Shown: in pieces, positions 1-7,795 of the stretch
How the letters are laid out: every line of letters begins with the position of its first letter
How positions within the stretch are numbered: the first letter of the stretch is position 1
Origin: a virus
DNA: 40,812 nt
IMG/VR virus record: IMGVR_UViG_3300044710_000210
Coordinates: 1 to 40,812 of that record
Direction: 5' to 3' (one strand)
Program-made: the position numbers and the translations under genes
The notes under the pieces: generated by a model
Told to the model about the DNA's origin: nothing
What the model saw: the letters and a program-made list of their open reading frames with translations, nothing else
The model's database searches: none

Positions 1-1415
1 AGCCCCGCCACGTCCTTCGGGAGCACCTGCCCGTTGAACGCCTCGGTGAGCGCGTCAGCTTTCCGGTTCAACACCTCGCCGGCGCGCGCCGTGGCCATCA
101 TCTGGTCCGCGACCGCCTGGAGCTCGGGATGCGCGACGAGCATCGCGTCGGTGAACCGCTTGGTCGCATCGATGTCGCCGGCGAGCGCCGCCTGATGCGC
201 GGCCGCCTCGCGCGCCTGCTCGTCCTGGTAATCACGCCCGCCCGTCCCGATGGTCTCGTGCGCCAGCTTCGCCGCCTGGTCTCCCATCGCCGCCCCGGCG
301 CCGACGGCAGCCACTCCCGCGAGCAAAGGAATGCCTCCCACGCCGATCGCCCCGCCGAGCCCCGCGACCTTCGACGCTCCGTACGCAAGCGCGATTGCCT
401 CGCGGTGGTCCCACATGAAGTGCACGACCTCGGCGAGCGTGATCGCGGCGTCCTTGATGTACCGCCCGCCTTCCTGCAGCGCGGCTTTGATCTCCTCGCC
501 GTGGTCTTGGAGATACTGAAACGCTTCCTTCAGCCACTCGCCGGCGTCGTGTCCGACCTCCTCAGCCCACTTCGCGACGGCCTCCTTGTTCTGGATGAAG
601 TAGTCGCGGATCTGGTTCAACGGACCGCCGAGCGCGGCGAGGAGCGGCGAGCCCATCGCCTCGAAGATCTGTTCGCGCAACGCCTTCATGCTCGCGATCG
701 TCTCGTTGAACGACAAGGGCACCCCCTTCATCTTCGTGCCCATCTTCTCGATCGCCGCGATGCCGAGGTTCATCGCCTGCTCGGGGCTCATCTTCTTCAT
801 CTGCTCGGCGACCTGCTTCGCGTTGCCCTTGAGCATCCCCGTCGCCGCGATGAGCTGCACGATCGGGTTGCGCGCGCGGATGATGCCCGCGGCCATGTTC
901 GCGAAGCCCGTGGACAGCGCATCGACGCCGCCGGGCACCGCGCGGCCGGCTTGAGCCATGGACCCGGTGAGCTTCGCGACGTCCTCGCTCGCCATGCCCG
1001 TACGTTCGGCCATCTCGGTGAACGCCGACACGAGCGCGTCCTTGCTCGCCCCCGTCTCGACCGACATCCCTGCGAACTGCTCGTTCAACTCGTGCGCCTG
1101 CTTGCCCATCTCCTCGAGCGACGTCCCCGCGTCGTCGGTCATGAGCATCACACCCCGGATCGCCTTCTCCTGCTCCTCCATCCCCGCGGCCGCGGCGAAG
1201 ACCTCCTCGCCGATCGACTTCATCGTCTCGACCATGCCGGCGAGCTCGATGCCAAGCGCCATGGACGCGGCGTTCTTCAGAAAGCCCGTCATCTCATGCT
1301 GAACTTCGTGGGTTTTTTCGCCGAGGTGTTCGAACCCCTCCTTGACGTGCTCGAGCGTGTGGCTCGCGTGGTCGTCGAGGTGGAGCTCGGCTTCGACCTT
1401 GTGGTGCTCGGCCAT
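1..1415 (-). CDS. Tail tape measure protein, N-terminal part (runs off the left edge)
   Basis: The gene starts at ATG 1415 and stays open to base 1, giving about 471 residues of a longer protein. The N-terminus is His/Glu-rich and helical (MAEHHKVEAELHLDDHASHT). It continues as Met-, Ala- and Lys-rich amphipathic helices with a Gly/Ala-rich hydrophobic stretch near residues 365-385. Helical, repetitive organisation with hydrophobic patches is typical of phage tape-measure proteins, which set tail length and thread the tube. Its place directly after the frameshifted chaperone, tube and sheath genes supports this. The start overlaps the preceding stop codon by one base (TGATG), so translation is probably coupled. 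The assignment rests on position and composition; no catalytic domain is visible in this part. Confidence 0.8.
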   Translation of the reverse strand, partial: MAEHHKVEAELHLDDHASHTLEHVKEGFEHLGEKTHEVQHEMTGFLKNAASMALGIELAGMVETMKSIGEEVFAAAAGMEEQEKAIRGVMLMTDDAGTSLEEMGKQAHELNEQFAGMSVETGASKDALVSAFTEMAERTGMASEDVAKLTGSMAQAGRAVPGGVDALSTGFANMAAGIIRARNPIVQLIAATGMLKGNAKQVAEQMKKMSPEQAMNLGIAAIEKMGTKMKGVPLSFNETIASMKALREQIFEAMGSPLLAALGGPLNQIRDYFIQNKEAVAKWAEEVGHDAGEWLKEAFQYLQDHGEEIKAALQEGGRYIKDAAITLAEVVHFMWDHREAIALAYGASKVAGLGGAIGVGGIPLLAGVAAVGAGAAMGDQAAKLAHETIGTGGRDYQDEQAREAAAHQAALAGDIDATKRFTDAMLVAHPELQAVADQMMATARAGEVLNRKADALTEAFNGQVLPKDVAG

Positions 1416-1591
1416 CAGTCAGCGCCCTTCTTCGCCCACCGCGCGAGCTTGTTCGGCTTCTTTTTCTTGTCGTCGTCCTTCGGCGCGGATTCGGGCAACG
1501 GCTTGTCGGGCGTCTCCGCTTCCCACCGCTCGGCCATCTCGGGCTCGTTGGTGTGCATCCACCGGCGCTGTTTTTTCGACACGTGGGGCAC
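1415..1591 (-). CDS. Small basic SKKQRRWM-type phage protein
   Basis: This 58-residue protein starts MPHVSKKQRRWMHTNEPEMA and ends in a Lys-rich tail. Small proteins beginning SKxQxRxMH are frequent in phage structural regions, but I know no proven function. The GTG start at 1591 is chosen because the hexamer TAGCGT lies exactly six bases upstream and a palindromic operator four bases further, the same layout as at other starts here. No Shine-Dalgarno precedes it, so the transcript is probably leaderless. A GTG three codons downstream (1582) and an ATG at codon 12 are alternatives. It overlaps the tape-measure start by one base. The operator is shared with the divergent gene at 1646. Confidence 0.7.
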   Translation of the reverse strand: MPHVSKKQRRWMHTNEPEMAERWEAETPDKPLPESAPKDDDKKKKPNKLARWAKKGAD

Positions 1592-1607
1592 GACGCGACG
1601 CTACCGG

Positions 1608-1629
1608 AAAGTGAGGTCGACCTCACTTC
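1608..1629. promoter_or_regulatory. Palindromic operator, one mismatch, between divergent leaderless starts
   Basis: The palindrome matches except for the last base. It is equidistant from minus-strand GTG 1591 and plus-strand ATG 1646 (27.5 bases from the centre each way). Four bases separate it from TAGCGT on the minus side and from CATTCT on the plus side, and each hexamer is six bases from its start. Confidence 0.8.
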
Positions 1630-1645
1630 GCGGCATTCTCATCGG

Positions 1646-2083
1646 ATGAACGACAACCGGTTCATCGGCAAGGGCAGCTGGATGAAGGATATGCCGAAGG
1701 TCGTCATCGAAGAGCACGACCGACAACCGCCTCCCCTTCCCCTTCGCATTCCGTTGAATGCCTACCCTTCGCCCATCGAAGGACTCGATGTCTCCCGTTT
1801 CCCCCTGCCCATGCGCATCGAGTCGAGGATCATCCCAGCCCCATACGCGGACATCGTCGTCATCGAAGTCACCACGTACGTGAAGGACCGCCTCAATCCC
1901 GAACTCATGATCGATGTCGTGTTCTCCGAGCGATTCAACATGGACCTGTTCAACCGCATCCCGCACGAGGAGCTTCTCTACGGCATCGTGCGTCGGCTCG
2001 TGTTGCACGAGCTCGACGAGTGCTGGCTCGTCCACGGGCAACGCGTGCACGATCCGCACAAGGACGGGCGGGATCGGTTCTAG
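1646..2083 (+). CDS. Unknown 145-residue protein on a divergent moron-like unit
   Basis: This is a plus-strand gene inside a minus-strand tail operon. The protein has a Pro-rich N-terminal third and then a region of alternating strands and helices. Near the C-terminus is a His/Glu/Asp cluster (LVLHELDECWLVHGQRVHDPH) that could bind metal, although no HExxH pair is present. I do not recognise the family. The start is fixed by CATTCT six bases upstream of the ATG and by the palindrome 1608-1629. The stop codon overlaps the stop of the convergent chaperone extension through a shared CTAG at 2080-2083. The own promoter and reversed orientation suggest an independently expressed accessory gene. 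Confidence 0.7.
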   Translation: MNDNRFIGKGSWMKDMPKVVIEEHDRQPPPLPLRIPLNAYPSPIEGLDVSRFPLPMRIESRIIPAPYADIVVIEVTTYVKDRLNPELMIDVVFSERFNMDLFNRIPHEELLYGIVRRLVLHELDECWLVHGQRVHDPHKDGRDRF

Positions 2084-2990
2084 TCGTCCGAAACCGTCTC
2101 GCCGTTCTCGCGGCCGATGATCCGGTTCATCTCGGCGTAGGCGTCCTCGAGCGCGAGCACGCTCCGGTTCTCCCACGCATGCATCGGCGTGCTGCCGTAG
2201 TGGTCGAGGTACACCATCTGTCGCCGGCGAGCGCGAACGAGCTCCTCCCCGTCAATCGACATCACCGTCGCCGGCGTCGACCAAAGCTCCTCCGCCCACC
2301 GGCGGTAGCGGTGCCCTACCCGACCGTCCGGACCGCCAAACAGTCCGCTAAAAAACGGTCGCGTTCCGCCTGCGTAAACTGATGCGTCTGCAGATAGAAC
2401 GTGACGATCGCCTGCCGCGCCTTCGGCCCGATCTCCGCCCAGAAGTGGTTGACCGACGCGTGCCCCGCCTTGAACAGCTCGGGGAGGGCGCCGTCCACGA
2501 CGCAGATCATCATCTTCGCGAGGTTCGCCGTCGTCTCGTAGCCCGTCTTGTCCCCCTTCGTGGCCTGCCGCGCGAACCGCTCGAGCGCCGGGGTGAGCGG
2601 GCGCAGCGCGCACTGCCGCTCGCCCTTCTGGGGAGCTCCCGTCACCCACACGGGGAACTTCATGAAGCCGACGGCCGAACCGGGCTCGATGTCCGCCGGT
2701 AAGCCCCCTGGAGGCATCTTGAACCACTCGGGCGGGCCAAACCCCGTCGCCGGGTTCTGGACCCCGTTGGCGGCCGCCTGAGCGACGGACGGGGGTGTTT
2801 CGACGTCCTCCTCGCCGGGCTCCGGGACCTCGTCGTCGACCCCATCGTCCCCCTGTTCACCCTGCTCGGCGCGCGCGTTCGCGCGTAGCGCCTGCTGCAC
2901 GTAGGCGAGGTCTCGTCGCTTCTTCGGGGTGTCGGTCATCGGCGCGGCCGGCAACGGCGGCGCCTCCAGCTGTCTCGCAGTCTTGGTCAT
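2080..2990 (-). CDS. Tail assembly chaperone, frameshifted (GT-like) product
   Basis: Slipping back one base on TTTTTTA at 2355-2349 moves ribosomes from the zero frame (RDRFLADC) into a frame reading FFSGLFGGPDGRVGHRY. That frame continues to a TAG at 2080-2082 and adds about 90 residues with good coding character (YRRWAEELWSTPATVMSIDG). The extension frame has no plausible start of its own in the right place, which supports frameshift expression. The expected product is about 302 residues. The stop overlaps the convergent gene stop in a shared CTAG. The slip efficiency and any downstream stimulatory structure cannot be judged by eye. Confidence 0.75.
2316..2990 (-). CDS. Tail assembly chaperone, short (G-like) product
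   Basis: The zero-frame product is 224 residues from ATG 2990, which has GGAGGGACC just upstream. An in-frame ATG at 3047 would lengthen it but lacks a ribosome site. The N-terminal half is acidic and disordered (GEQGDDGVDDEVPEPGEEDV). The C-terminal half is a folded helical domain ending ERDRFLADCLAVRTVG. In long-tailed phages the gene between the tube and the tape measure makes two proteins, G and G-T, by a -1 frameshift, and both chaperone the tape measure. This gene has that position and a textbook slip site near its end. A TAGCTT hexamer and a degenerate palindrome precede it (3020-3050). Confidence 0.75.
   Translation of the reverse strand: MTKTARQLEAPPLPAAPMTDTPKKRRDLAYVQQALRANARAEQGEQGDDGVDDEVPEPGEEDVETPPSVAQAAANGVQNPATGFGPPEWFKMPPGGLPADIEPGSAVGFMKFPVWVTGAPQKGERQCALRPLTPALERFARQATKGDKTGYETTANLAKMMICVVDGALPELFKAGHASVNHFWAEIGPKARQAIVTFYLQTHQFTQAERDRFLADCLAVRTVG
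2349..2355 (-). other. Programmed -1 ribosomal frameshift site TTTTTTA
   Basis: On the minus strand the codons are CGT TTT TTA in frame zero, so the heptamer is T TTT TTA. It fits the X XXY YYZ rule and equals the UUUUUUA site known from retroviruses. It lies 11 codons before the zero-frame stop of the chaperone gene. Confidence 0.8.
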
Positions 2991-3019
2991 GGGGTCCCTC
3001 CGTCCTCTCTCGACTCGGC

Positions 3020-3061
3020 AAGCTACCCGATTCGGAGTCGACCTCAACCCCGCGGCATCAT
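3020..3061. promoter_or_regulatory. Degenerate palindrome with divergent hexamers
   Basis: The site centred on 3039.5 keeps GTCGACCTCA but has lost most of the left arm. CATCAT (3056-3061) lies six bases before plus-strand ATG 3068. TAGCTT (3025-3020) faces the minus-strand chaperone gene, which also has a ribosome site. Confidence 0.55.
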
Positions 3062-3067
3062 CCGCTC

Positions 3068-3307
3068 ATGAGCGACGACGAATCGCAGTGCGTCGCGTGC
3101 CACGCCGACACCACGAACCGGGAAGACCCCACGCGTGCGACCCCGGGCGTGTCCGTCATCGTCGTGCTTGCGATCTTGGCCAACGGTCGCCGCCTGGACC
3201 GCGTGCTCCTCGACCTCTGCCCGGTCCACCGCCCCGTGTTCGTTCAAGCCGCCGAAGCGGTCCGGCTCGGTATGAGCATGAGCAACGTCGATCCGACCGA
3301 GAACTAG
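3068..3307 (+). CDS. Small Cys/His protein of unknown function
   Basis: This 79-residue protein reads MSDDESQCVACHADTT and has a later CPVH, so two Cys/His pairs (CVACH and LCPVH) could form one zinc site. A hydrophobic strand region (VSVIVVLAILA) lies between the pairs. I do not recognise the family. The start is supported by CATCAT exactly six bases upstream and a degenerate palindrome at 3029-3050, with no Shine-Dalgarno, so leaderless translation is likely. The gene abuts the next one (TAG then ATG with no gap), forming a two-gene plus-strand unit inside the minus-strand tail operon. Confidence 0.65.
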   Translation: MSDDESQCVACHADTTNREDPTRATPGVSVIVVLAILANGRRLDRVLLDLCPVHRPVFVQAAEAVRLGMSMSNVDPTEN

Positions 3308-3571
3308 ATGCCTACCAAGATCGCCGTCATCGAGAAGCTGCTCGCGATCGCCACACACGCAGGCACCGGAAGCGATGAGGAGCGACGCAACGCCGCGATG
3401 CTCGTATGCCGGTGGATGGTCGATACGAACCTCATCGTCAAGGCGCGCGCCGCGGCGCAGGATCTCAAACGCTTGCACGCGGAGAACGCGCGACTGCGCG
3501 CGGCCGTGCGACACACGGAGCCGCCCGACCCCGACGACTTCTTCGAATGGTTCACGAAACGAGCGAGATAA
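3308..3571 (+). CDS. DUF2786-like small protein
   Basis: This 87-residue protein starts MPTKIAVIEKLLAIATHAG. The pattern KIxxIEKLLAxA followed by a Glu/Arg/Ala-rich helix (DEERRNAAMLVCRWM) resembles the DUF2786 family often found in phages. The family function is unknown, and the match is from memory of the pattern. The C-terminal part has heptad spacing (LKRLHAENARLRAAV), suggesting a short coiled coil, and ends in an acidic-aromatic tail (DPDDFFEWF). The ATG directly follows the stop of the upstream gene, so the two are co-translated. The gene ends inside the left arm of a long inverted repeat. Confidence 0.6.
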   Translation: MPTKIAVIEKLLAIATHAGTGSDEERRNAAMLVCRWMVDTNLIVKARAAAQDLKRLHAENARLRAAVRHTEPPDPDDFFEWFTKRAR

Positions 3572-3652
3572 AGGGACCGGTGAAGCCGGAGAGGAGGAGG
3601 GTAACGCGGCGAGGACCCGCGCGTTCCAACCTCACCGGCCCCCCTATCTCGC
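3563..3652. terminator. Long imperfect inverted repeat between convergent genes
   Basis: The arms 3563-3583 and 3632-3652 pair as GCGAGATA / TATCTCGC and CCGGTGA / TCACCGG, with a G-rich/C-rich internal mismatch. Further pairing is possible inside the loop (AACGCG / CGCGTT). It fills the gap between a plus-strand stop (3571) and the tail tube stop (3675). A two-way transcription barrier or a protected 3-prime end is the simplest reading. Confidence 0.5.
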
Positions 3653-3674
3653 CTGACTTCTTGCGTGCGCTCGC

Positions 3675-4112
3675 CTACAGCTGCACGTCGAATTCGCTGC
3701 AAATGAAGTCGAGATCCATCGCGACGTAATCCTTGCCGTTCGGCATCTCGAGCGGGATGTCCCCGAAGTTCACATCGGGGTAGCTGATGACCGGCTCCTC
3801 CCCGTTCGGGAAGTTCATCGTCGCGACGATGTTGAACACGCTCGTCGGCGTGACGCGCTCGGCGCGCGACTGGATCTGCAGGATGAAGCTCAAAAACTCC
3901 TCGTCCCAGAGGTGGAGCTTCATCTTCCCTTCGACGCCGGCAAAGATCTCGTCGGTGCGGACCGTCTGCTCGCCGAGGTATCGCTGGATGAGCTTCTCGA
4001 ACTTGAACGTCGACCCGAAGCTGTCGATCGTCGTGAACGTATCGACGAGCGCGTTCAACGCCGTCACCGCGATCGCGACGTCTGCGCCTCGAATTCTCTG
4101 GTTCGTTGCCAC
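3675..4112 (-). CDS. Tail tube protein
   Basis: This 145-residue protein starts at GTG 4112 with GGAGGAGG eight bases upstream. It has the size and strand-rich pattern of contractile-tail tube proteins, with a central stretch on energies of beta strands (FEKLIQRYLGEQTVRTDEIF, then EGKMKLHLWDEEFLSFILQ). Tube proteins polymerise as stacked hexameric rings inside the sheath and conduct DNA. The gene lies 22 bases after the sheath gene and before the chaperone, which is the conserved order. No signal peptide is visible. The assignment is mainly from context, size and secondary-structure pattern. Confidence 0.75.
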   Translation of the reverse strand: MATNQRIRGADVAIAVTALNALVDTFTTIDSFGSTFKFEKLIQRYLGEQTVRTDEIFAGVEGKMKLHLWDEEFLSFILQIQSRAERVTPTSVFNIVATMNFPNGEEPVISYPDVNFGDIPLEMPNGKDYVAMDLDFICSEFDVQL

Positions 4113-4133
4113 GGTGTTTCGCCTCCTCCGGCG

Positions 4134-6413
4134 CTAGCTGGTCTGCGTGGTGACGACGTCGTCGCCGATCTGGGTGTCGAGCGCGATGTCGTCCATCGTC
4201 GGCGAGGTCGTCACGAGGATGAGCATCCGGAAGATGCCTAGGCTCGTCGGCGACACACCGCCCGGGGGCGCGAGGTTCGGCGTCTTCGTGTCGAGGAAGA
4301 AGCCCGCGATGCGCTGCTGGTTCAGGTTCGTCGGCGACAGAAGCCCGAGGAGGAACCCGCGCACCATGACCGTAAGTGCCTGCTGCAAGGCGAGGGTCAT
4401 GAGCTGCTTCGAGTACGGATCGAGCGCCGTCGCCAGCGAGTCCTGAATGAAGTCCGCCATGCGCCGGCGGTGGATGGGCGCGAGCTGCGGGTAGTTCGCA
4501 GGGTTCACACTCGTCACGCCGCTCTGGAAGATGAGCGTTCCGTACGAGAACTTCGCCGCACAGATCCCGTTCGCCTTGAAGTTGATGTAGTCCTGCAGCG
4601 CCAAAGCGACGCCGCCGTTCACGTTCGGCTCGAGCGCGATCGCCGCACCCGTGAACGCCGTGAGCTGTCCGGGGTTGTCCTCGGGCGGGAGGTTGCTCAT
4701 GACCGAGCAGAGGAAACCATCGGCGCCGACGGTGACCACGCCGGTCGCCGTGAAGCCCGTCCCACCCGCGAGCCCGATGGTCGCGATCGCGGGGATGCTC
4801 GTCGTCACCCCCGGGTAGGTGTAGATGATCCGCTCGTACGAGTACGCGCCGACGCCCGGCTGCGCCACCGAGCTCTCGGCCTGGCTCGCCAGCGTGCCGA
4901 TGGGCGGACGGATGACCGCGACGCGCCCGAGCACACCCAGACCACCGCCGTCGCCGACCTGCTGCACCTGGACCTTGAGCGCCTGCCGGATCGCGTCCGA
5001 CTGCCGCGCCGACCAGATGATGTTGATGTCGTGCGACACGTCCTGCGGGTTCGTCATGAGCGCCATGGCGTTCACGTACGCCGCGTCGATCGCGCTCTCG
5101 GTCAACGGAACAGCCACGGGCAACGGGTTCGTCACCGCGTAGCTGTCGAGCGTGATCACGCTCAGCGGGTTGATGACCGTCACCGTGTTCACGAGCGCGC
5201 CCGTGGTCACGGTGAGGTCGTCGTCGGTCGCCGGCCGGATGGGCACCGAGTAGGGACCCGCGCCGCTGGGCGTAATGCCCGTCTGCGCCGTCGCCGTGAC
5301 GGTGATGCTCTGCATCGTGACGTACTGGTTCCCACCCGACACGCCAACGATCGTGCCCGCGGGAATCACGCCCGCGTTGCCCGTCGACGCCGCGTCCGTC
5401 ACCCCGATCGGGAACCCGAAGGCGAGCGCCGTCGTCGTCGACGCGATCTTCAACGTGTCAGTCGCGGGGTTGCTGCTCACGAGGTACATGCGCAGCTGTC
5501 CGCTGGGCAGCTGCTCCACGAGCACCGCGTTCGTCGTGGCGAGCGCAACCGCCGTGTTGAGCTCGCTCGGAGCGACCGACGCGATGTTCGCGACGTTGCC
5601 CGTGCCGTTCGTGTTGGCGACCGTGAAGTTCAGGACGCCCGAGCCCGCAGCCGTGCCGCCGAGCACGCGCACCTGGCCACCGGTGCCCTTCTGAAGCCCG
5701 GTGAGCGAGATGGTCGTGCCGGACACCGTCGCCGCCATGGTGAAGCCGGCGAACTGGTTGATGCGCGCGATCACGGCCGCCTGGGTCGTGTCGGTCGCCT
5801 GGAAGACGACCGTGAAGTTCGGCATCGCGTCCGCGCCGAGCTGCAACGTCATCCCCGCCGTAATCGCGGCGTACGTCTGCGAACCGCTGGTGACGGTGGC
5901 CGCGACGCCCGTGAACGTCACGACCGTCGCCGAAGCGCCGTCGATCGAGATGTCGAGGTGCTGCCCGCTCGTGAGCTGGTAGGAGAAACTCTGCCCACCG
6001 AGAAGGTTCGCCTGCCGCGTGAACTGCACCGCGCCGCACGACGTGTTCACCCGCATGATGAGCAGGCGCGAGAACGTCTTGCCGTTCAACTGCACGGCCC
6101 CGTTGCCGTTCCAGTACTCGGCGAGGACCGCGCCGTCGCCGAAGCGCTGACGCGCGCTCGGGTTCTGCCCGACGATGCCGTTGTAGGTGTACCCGAAGCC
6201 GCCGAAGACCGCGGCGAGCTGGGTCGCACTCGTGACCTCGGTGGTCACACCAAAAGGGCCGTTCTCGAACTCGCCGACGATTGCCGTCGTCCCCGTGCCT
6301 ACCCCGATGATGTTCGCCGGGGGGCTCCGGTCGAGGATCATCACCCCTTCGATCTGGGTAAGGACCGAGTTACCGGGATCGTAGGTCCAGCGCCTCGTGA
6401 ATCCGATTGACAT
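4134..6413 (-). CDS. Contractile tail sheath protein, with a large inserted beta domain
   Basis: This 759-residue protein begins MSIGFTRRWTYDPGNSVLTQ, then IEGVMILDRSPPANIIGVGT and GTTAIVGEFENGPFGVTTEV. This is the usual opening of sheath proteins of contractile phages and related injection systems. The C-terminal part (ADFIQDSLATALDPYSKQL and what follows) matches the conserved domain that interlocks subunits. Roughly residues 110-430 are Thr/Gly/Ala/Val-rich strands that look like inserted surface domains; many sheaths are 400-500 residues. The leader holds a 30-bp element shared only with the major capsid gene. The start ATG 6413 follows GGCGGAGGC. Expression is expected to be high. Confidence 0.9.
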   Translation of the reverse strand: MSIGFTRRWTYDPGNSVLTQIEGVMILDRSPPANIIGVGTGTTAIVGEFENGPFGVTTEVTSATQLAAVFGGFGYTYNGIVGQNPSARQRFGDGAVLAEYWNGNGAVQLNGKTFSRLLIMRVNTSCGAVQFTRQANLLGGQSFSYQLTSGQHLDISIDGASATVVTFTGVAATVTSGSQTYAAITAGMTLQLGADAMPNFTVVFQATDTTQAAVIARINQFAGFTMAATVSGTTISLTGLQKGTGGQVRVLGGTAAGSGVLNFTVANTNGTGNVANIASVAPSELNTAVALATTNAVLVEQLPSGQLRMYLVSSNPATDTLKIASTTTALAFGFPIGVTDAASTGNAGVIPAGTIVGVSGGNQYVTMQSITVTATAQTGITPSGAGPYSVPIRPATDDDLTVTTGALVNTVTVINPLSVITLDSYAVTNPLPVAVPLTESAIDAAYVNAMALMTNPQDVSHDINIIWSARQSDAIRQALKVQVQQVGDGGGLGVLGRVAVIRPPIGTLASQAESSVAQPGVGAYSYERIIYTYPGVTTSIPAIATIGLAGGTGFTATGVVTVGADGFLCSVMSNLPPEDNPGQLTAFTGAAIALEPNVNGGVALALQDYINFKANGICAAKFSYGTLIFQSGVTSVNPANYPQLAPIHRRRMADFIQDSLATALDPYSKQLMTLALQQALTVMVRGFLLGLLSPTNLNQQRIAGFFLDTKTPNLAPPGGVSPTSLGIFRMLILVTTSPTMDDIALDTQIGDDVVTTQTS

Positions 6414-6460
6414 GGGTGGAAGCCTCCGCCGTGCTCATCGCGACTTCGCTACCCGCGTTA

Positions 6461-6491
6461 CCCGGCTGTTTTTACCCGCGCCGGTTCGGTG
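6461..6491 (-). promoter_or_regulatory. 30-bp leader element shared with the capsid gene (sheath copy)
   Basis: The minus strand reads CCGAACCGGCGCGGGTAAAA, then ACAGCCGGG, 48-78 bases upstream of the sheath start. It matches 12858-12887 except for one extra A in the A run. It occurs only before the two genes expected to be most highly expressed, so a strong late promoter or an RNA-stabilising leader are the two readings. Confidence 0.6.
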
Positions 6492-6557
6492 ATGGGTGGC
6501 TCTATCTGCGGCGGAGCATGTCAGAGCGTCCGCTTCCGAAGCAAACCAAGGGACGGG

Positions 6558-6935
6558 TCAAAGTGAGGTCGACCTCACTTTCACGAATCCTGGTCGCGAC
6601 CGTACGGGACGTCGTTCGCGCATCGCAGCGCGCGCTTGGGGGGCGCTCTTGGGGAGCAACACCGCCTTCGGGAGCACCGGCAGCGGGCGTCGCGTCGAAA
6701 GCTCGAGGGTCACCGGTGGACAGCACGGGCCTTTTGCCGAGCATCGGTAGTACCGAACGCCCGACGCGATCCGAAGCCGGTTGAGGTCCACCTCACGTCG
6801 AAACTCGCCGGCGACATTCGAATCGTACGAACCCCACGCGGGTTCGTACACGACGTAGATGCTCACGTACTGCGTCGGCGCAAGGAGACGCCACGGGCCA
6901 CTGGTCTGCGCCGGCCACTGCGAGTTTCCGATCAC
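6558..6935 (-). CDS. Probable neck or tail-completion protein, unknown family
   Basis: This 125-residue protein starts at GTG 6935, overlapping the upstream stop as GTGA. The first 70 residues are strand-rich and aromatic (QYVSIYVVYEPAWGSYDS), while the last 50 are Arg/Pro-rich. The frame runs straight through the palindrome 6560-6581, so the protein ends KVRSTSL. A second, degenerate palindrome (6778-6799) lies inside the coding region as REVDLN. Position between the neck protein and the sheath gene suggests a tail terminator or connector, but I do not recognise the family. The basic tail may be genuine or may reflect a lost stop codon upstream. Confidence 0.6.
   Translation of the reverse strand: MIGNSQWPAQTSGPWRLLAPTQYVSIYVVYEPAWGSYDSNVAGEFRREVDLNRLRIASGVRYYRCSAKGPCCPPVTLELSTRRPLPVLPKAVLLPKSAPQARAAMRERRPVRSRPGFVKVRSTSL
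6560..6581. promoter_or_regulatory. Palindromic operator, perfect copy
   Basis: A perfect 22-bp copy with core GTGAGGTCGACCTCAC. It lies in the 3-prime end of the gene 6558-6935 and about 150 bases upstream of the sheath start. No phased hexamer follows on either side, so it may act as a downstream block rather than a promoter operator. Confidence 0.75.
6778..6799. promoter_or_regulatory. Degenerate palindrome inside a coding region
   Basis: The core reads TGAGGTCCACCTCAC, one mismatch at the centre of the core plus weak flanks. It lies within the gene 6558-6935. It may be a decayed copy or chance. Confidence 0.3.
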
Positions 6936-7795
6936 GACCTCGGCCCTGACGGGTACACCGCGCCACCGGTCGCTGGGTTCGGAGGAACGACGAGAGGGTT
7001 CGCGTACGCGGGGATCTCGGTATCGGCCTGCGCCGCCACGGTCGTCTCGACGTAGTTCACCAGGCGCACGACATCGAACGCGACGAACACGTACAGGCGA
7101 CACATGCGCCGGTTTTTCACGGCGCCGTCGTCGGGCCACTCCACCCGCTCGAGCATGAAGCGCGCGGTCTGCCCGTAGTAGTCGGGCATCACCACGATGA
7201 ACCCTTGCCGCTCGGCGGTGGGGTTGAACGCCTGCTCGAGCTTCGCGACCATCCCGCGGAGCTCGGGGAGCTGGCTCGACCACACCTCCAGCGGGATGAC
7301 CTCCTCGCGTTCCTCCTGAGGGACGAGCACCGTGCCGATGCCGAACACGTCCTTCGTCGCCGCGTTCGCGCGCATCGGGCCCATGCCTCGAGGCCTGTTC
7401 GTCACGTCGCCGTTCATGCACGCGATGCTCGGGAAGTTGAGATCCTCCTCGGGCCCCGGTCGTTCCTCGTAGAAGTTCTCGGGCGGGATCGAGAAGAACA
7501 CCGGGTTCCCACCCACCTGACCCGGTCGGCAGAAGACCAGGCCCGTCAGGTACGCGCCGAGCACGCGCAGCGCCGCTGTACGTCCGTCCAATGGCGGATT
7601 GCCCGGATTGCCTCGTCCGGGAAAGACCTGCCCGATCGGAGTGCCTTGGATCAGCTGCGCCGGCGTCGGCGCCTGCGGAGGGTTCAGGATGGGCGTCGGC
7701 TGAGGACCCGGCGGGATCGGGGGCTGCGCCGCCGGCGTCCCCGGGGACGCGTCGCGGTACGGCGGAAGCGGCGGATCACGCGGAGGGCGGTTCAC
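6932..7795 (-). CDS. Probable neck or tail terminator protein with Pro-rich N-terminus
   Basis: The protein has about 287 residues. The first 65 are very Pro-rich and probably disordered (PPLPPYRDASPGTPAAQPPI). From about residue 70 a folded domain follows with strands such as GFIVVMPDYYGQTARFMLER and RRMCRLYVFVAFDVVRLVNY. The position two genes upstream of the sheath fits a neck or tail-terminator role, but no family is recognised. I choose GTG 7795 because TAGAGT lies seven bases upstream, as at the other leaderless starts; GTG 7804 would overlap that hexamer. The gene is divergent from 7825, and the two promoter hexamers are only four bases apart. Confidence 0.6.
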   Translation of the reverse strand: MNRPPRDPPLPPYRDASPGTPAAQPPIPPGPQPTPILNPPQAPTPAQLIQGTPIGQVFPGRGNPGNPPLDGRTAALRVLGAYLTGLVFCRPGQVGGNPVFFSIPPENFYEERPGPEEDLNFPSIACMNGDVTNRPRGMGPMRANAATKDVFGIGTVLVPQEEREEVIPLEVWSSQLPELRGMVAKLEQAFNPTAERQGFIVVMPDYYGQTARFMLERVEWPDDGAVKNRRMCRLYVFVAFDVVRLVNYVETTVAAQADTEIPAYANPLVVPPNPATGGAVYPSGPRS

